This document shows, one piece after another, positions 61,554 to 64,000 of a DNA stretch of 64,000 bases. Position 1 is the first letter of the stretch; every line of letters starts with the position of its first letter. The stretch is taken from positions 1 to 64,000 of the forward strand of contig NZ_VYGV01000026.1 in the NCBI RefSeq assembly GCF_013387465.1, in the 5' to 3' direction. Under the pieces are notes generated by a model. The model saw nothing but the letters and a program-made list of their open reading frames with translations, made no database searches and was not told where the DNA came from. A program made the position numbers and the translations under genes. This DNA comes from Hydrogenophaga aromaticivorans. Lineage in GTDB: Bacteria; Pseudomonadota; Gammaproteobacteria; Burkholderiales; Burkholderiaceae_C.

Positions 61554-62264
61554 ATGGCCAACAACGCAATCTTCGCCCGCCTCGCCAACCTCTGGACCGG
61601 CTTCATCTCCCTCTGGGTGTCGGACATCGAGAAGGAGCACCCTGAGATCGCGTACCAGAACGCGATCGCCTCGATGATCCAGAAATACACCCAGCTCAAG
61701 GCGGCCACCGGCGCCATCATCGCGCGCCGCCAGGACATCACCTCGCGCCTGGAAGCGCACGAGCGCGAGCTCGCCGCCGTGACCACCGACCTGGAAGCCG
61801 CCCTGGCCACCAACCAGGACGACCTCGCCGTGGTGCTGATCCAAAAGAAGAACACGCTGGACGCGGCGCTCACCGAGCTGCGCGCCGACGCGGCCCAGGC
61901 CACCGCCGACGCCGACAACGCCAAGGACTCGCTGATCCAGGTGAAGTCCGAAATCGACAAGCTCAAGGCCGAGAAAGAGCGCATGCTGGCCCAGATGCAC
62001 AGCGCGCAGGCCCGCATCAAGATCCAGGGCCAGCTCGACGGCCTCTCGGTGGACGCCGAAGTGCAGGCGCTGGGCGCCGTGCGCGAGCACATCAAGGGCC
62101 AGGTGGCACAGGCCAGCCTGGGCGCCGAGCTGCAGAACTCCGACCTCGACGTGCGCCTCAACAAGCTGCGCCAGAGCAGCGGCAGCGTGACGGCCAAGGC
62201 CCAGCTCGAAGCCATGAAGCAGGCCCGCGCCGCCGCGCAGGCCGCTCCGACCAAGACCCTCTGA
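61554..62264 (+). CDS. PspA/IM30 (ESCRT-III superfamily) protein
   Basis: A 236-residue protein of the PspA/Vipp1 type. A short amphipathic N-terminal helix (FARLANLWTGFISLWV) is followed by a long helical hairpin and further helices, with the IM30-like pattern LIQVKSEIDKLKAEKERML and AQARIKIQ. A low-complexity Ala-rich tail ends it. Such proteins coat and repair inner membranes under stress. It follows the membrane coiled-coil gene (CCAGGAG ribosome binding site) and precedes the AAA+ gene by 11 bp. No PspF/PspBC-type partners are nearby. Confidence 0.88.
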   Translation: MANNAIFARLANLWTGFISLWVSDIEKEHPEIAYQNAIASMIQKYTQLKAATGAIIARRQDITSRLEAHERELAAVTTDLEAALATNQDDLAVVLIQKKNTLDAALTELRADAAQATADADNAKDSLIQVKSEIDKLKAEKERMLAQMHSAQARIKIQGQLDGLSVDAEVQALGAVREHIKGQVAQASLGAELQNSDLDVRLNKLRQSSGSVTAKAQLEAMKQARAAAQAAPTKTL

Positions 62265-62275
62265 GCCGCCCGCGC

Positions 62276-64000
62276 ATGAACGCACCCGCATCCCCCCGTC
62301 ACGATCTGCCGCGCTGGGCCGAGGTCCTGCGGCAGAAGTACCTGGCGGGCGAAGCGTCCACCTTCGTGCTCTACCGCAACGTCTTCGACAACTACCTGGT
62401 CGGCGACAAGCTGCACAACCTCGGCGCCTTCCTGGTCGAAGAACTGTTCAAGGACACCAAGCAGCACGTGTGCGAGGTGAGTCTGGAGCGCGGCATCCGG
62501 GTGCTGTCGGGGACGAACGAAGACAAGCAGCGCGCGCTGCTGCGCCAGGTGGAGGAAGGCACCGAGCCCGACCTGCTGGCCTCGCTGCACGCGCTGGAGC
62601 AGCGCATGCGCGCGCAGCCGTCCACCGCCGTCATCGTGCCCTACGCCGACGCGCTGCTGCCCGCCGGCGATCCGAGCTTCATGGCGCAGACCGACCGCCA
62701 GACCTACCTGGTGTTCCACCGCTGGTCGCTGGACCAGACGCTGACCCAGGGCGACAACATCGTCGTGCTGATCACCGAGTCGCTCAACGCGATCAACCCG
62801 GGCCTGCTGTCCAACCCCAAGGTGGCGGCGATCGAAATCCCGATGCCCGACCTGCCGCTGCGCCAGAAGGTGATCGGCTTTTTCGCGCCCAAGCTCACCG
62901 CGCACCAGGTCGAGCTGTTCTCCGAACGCACCAGCGGCCTGCGCACCGTGCAGCTCGCCAACATCCTGGCCGGTTCCAAGGGCCATGGCCTGAGCGAGGC
63001 CGAGCGCCGCGCGCTGATCGGCCGGCTGCTCGAAGGAACACCCGACGCCGCCGCCCGCGCCGACACGCTGGCCACCATCACCGCCGGCATGACGCCGGCC
63101 GAGATCACGCGGCTGATCGAGCCCGGCAAGACCCTGCCCGAAGGCGACGCCGACCAGGAGGTGCTGAAGGTTATCCACGCGCGCAAGCGCGAGATGATCG
63201 AGAAGGAATGCGCGGGCCTGATCGAGTTCATCGAGCCCAAACACGGCCTCTCGGCCGTCGGTGGCCACGAGCACATCAAACACGAGCTGATGGCGATCGC
63301 GCAGAACCTCAAGGCCGGCGAAACCACGCTGACACCCATGGGCCTGCTCGCGGTCGGTCCCATGGGATCGGGCAAGACCTTCGTCATCAAGGCCTTCCTG
63401 AAAGAGGCCGGCCTGTCGGCCGTGGCGCTGAAGAACTTCCGCTCCAAGTGGGTCGGCTCGACCGAGGCCAACCTGGAGCGCGTGCTCGCCACCGTCAAGG
63501 CCATGGGCCCCATCGCGGTGATCATCGACGAAGGCGACCGCAGCTTCGGTTCGGGCGGCGGCGAAGACAGCGACGGCGGCACCAGCTCGCGCGTGATCGC
63601 ACGGCTGAAAGAGTTCATGGCCGAGCCCGAGAACCGCGGCCAGGTGCTGTTCGTCATGATGACCAACCGCCCCGACAAGCTCGACACCGACATCAAGCGG
63701 CCCGGTCGGCTCGACCGCAAGATCCCGTTCTTCTACTGCGACACCGCGGCCGAACGCGTGCAGGTGCTGCAGGCCGTGCTCTCGCGCTACGAAGAGCCCT
63801 GCGTCGCGAGCACCGAAGAACTGCTGACCCTGTGCGACACCCTGACCGGCTACTCCAACGCCGACCTCGAAGCGCTCTCGCTGCTGGCCGTGGAGCTGGC
63901 GCGCAATCAGGCCACGCCGCTGAACGCCGACGCCCTCACCCAGGCCGCGGCCGACTTCATGCCGCCACAGGAGCGCGACATGATCGAGTTCATGGAGCTG
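62276..64000 (+). CDS. AAA+ ATPase with degenerate N-terminal module (runs off the window)
   Basis: At least 575 codons are open to the window end. The active AAA+ module has Walker A GPMGSGKT (residues 361-368), Walker B IIDEGD (Asp418/Glu419), sensor-1 MMTNRPD (Asn464) and arginine-finger region RPGRLDR (475-481). Residues about 20-230 look like a second, decayed AAA module: FVLYRNVFDNYLVGD, STAVIVPYADALLP at the Walker B place and VVLITESLNAINPGLL at the sensor place, but no Walker A. The layout resembles Ycf46-type proteins. It directly follows the PspA-like gene, suggesting it remodels PspA polymers. Confidence 0.88.
   Translation, partial: MNAPASPRHDLPRWAEVLRQKYLAGEASTFVLYRNVFDNYLVGDKLHNLGAFLVEELFKDTKQHVCEVSLERGIRVLSGTNEDKQRALLRQVEEGTEPDLLASLHALEQRMRAQPSTAVIVPYADALLPAGDPSFMAQTDRQTYLVFHRWSLDQTLTQGDNIVVLITESLNAINPGLLSNPKVAAIEIPMPDLPLRQKVIGFFAPKLTAHQVELFSERTSGLRTVQLANILAGSKGHGLSEAERRALIGRLLEGTPDAAARADTLATITAGMTPAEITRLIEPGKTLPEGDADQEVLKVIHARKREMIEKECAGLIEFIEPKHGLSAVGGHEHIKHELMAIAQNLKAGETTLTPMGLLAVGPMGSGKTFVIKAFLKEAGLSAVALKNFRSKWVGSTEANLERVLATVKAMGPIAVIIDEGDRSFGSGGGEDSDGGTSSRVIARLKEFMAEPENRGQVLFVMMTNRPDKLDTDIKRPGRLDRKIPFFYCDTAAERVQVLQAVLSRYEEPCVASTEELLTLCDTLTGYSNADLEALSLLAVELARNQATPLNADALTQAAADFMPPQERDMIEFMEL

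Noticed and set aside
1..64000. Mobile elements, prophage genes or CRISPR arrays
   Set aside because: No transposase, integrase, phage structural gene, target-site duplication or spaced repeat array was seen on either strand.

Overview
The window is a GC-rich, densely packed chromosomal segment of a betaproteobacterium. Core gene order (nadK-recN-rapZ; mutM-mutY; lolB-ispE-tRNA-Gln-prs-rplY-pth; rsmD-coaD; two M16 peptidases next to ftsY) and a box-type aerobic benzoyl-CoA pathway point to Burkholderiales, most likely Comamonadaceae (Hydrogenophaga-like). The genus is an inference and was not tested. I saw no prophage, insertion sequence or CRISPR array.

Layout. 0-6.3 kb: benzoate catabolism. 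boxC is split in this sequence; it is followed by the regulator boxR, then boxD and the benzoate-CoA ligase gene. TGCA-N6-TGCA operators lie in both intergenic regions. boxA and boxB are not in the window. 6.4-8 kb: a periplasmic binding protein and a PACE-type efflux protein. 8.2-13.2 kb: a complete type I secretion system (ABC, HlyD, TolC) without an adjacent substrate gene. 13.3-17.9 kb: Mrp/ApbC, metG, a DUF1275 protein and a BamE-like lipoprotein. 18-25.7 kb: a SulP transporter, a frameshifted gene remnant, a DUF3460 gene, scpA, nadB, a SpoT-type RSH enzyme and greB. 25.8-31.9 kb: two tRNA genes, hrcA, a porin, nadK, recN and rapZ. 32-36 kb: a mutM / dynamin-like GTPase / mutY operon. 36-42 kb: TPR protein, lolB, ispE, tRNA-Gln, prs, rplY, pth. 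42-49 kb: ferredoxin, coaD, rsmD, an active/inactive M16 peptidase pair, ftsY, a sigma factor with its zinc-finger anti-sigma factor, and a CDP-alcohol phosphatidyltransferase. 49-53.4 kb: phenylalanine catabolism (phhB, phhA, a coupled SDR, an Lrp-type regulator, fumarylacetoacetase, a VOC protein). 53.5-57.7 kb: a catabolic operon (Bug-type binding protein, CaiB/BaiF CoA transferase, HMG-CoA lyase) with a divergent LysR regulator.

The most unusual region is 57.8-64 kb, a one-strand cluster of at least six genes running off the right edge. It encodes a coiled-coil protein, a membrane-anchored repeat protein, a secreted fusion of peptidoglycan-binding repeats to a PotF-like polyamine-binding domain, a membrane coiled-coil protein, a PspA/IM30-family protein and a two-module AAA+ ATPase. 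PspA/IM30 proteins belong to the ESCRT-III superfamily, so a PspA-like gene followed directly by an AAA+ ATPase resembles an ESCRT-III/Vps4 membrane-remodelling pair, here linked to a possible polyamine or cell-wall sensor. This function is inferred, not shown. The cluster begins with a nine-codon leader ORF whose stop overlaps the first gene's start.

Smaller points of interest are a third enzyme candidate for tetrahydropterin recycling coupled to phhA, hugely expanded Ser/Thr-rich loops in the TolC-like protein, a dynamin-like GTPase inside the oxidative-damage repair operon, and a three-hairpin dispersed repeat found twice, both times directly after a stop codon.
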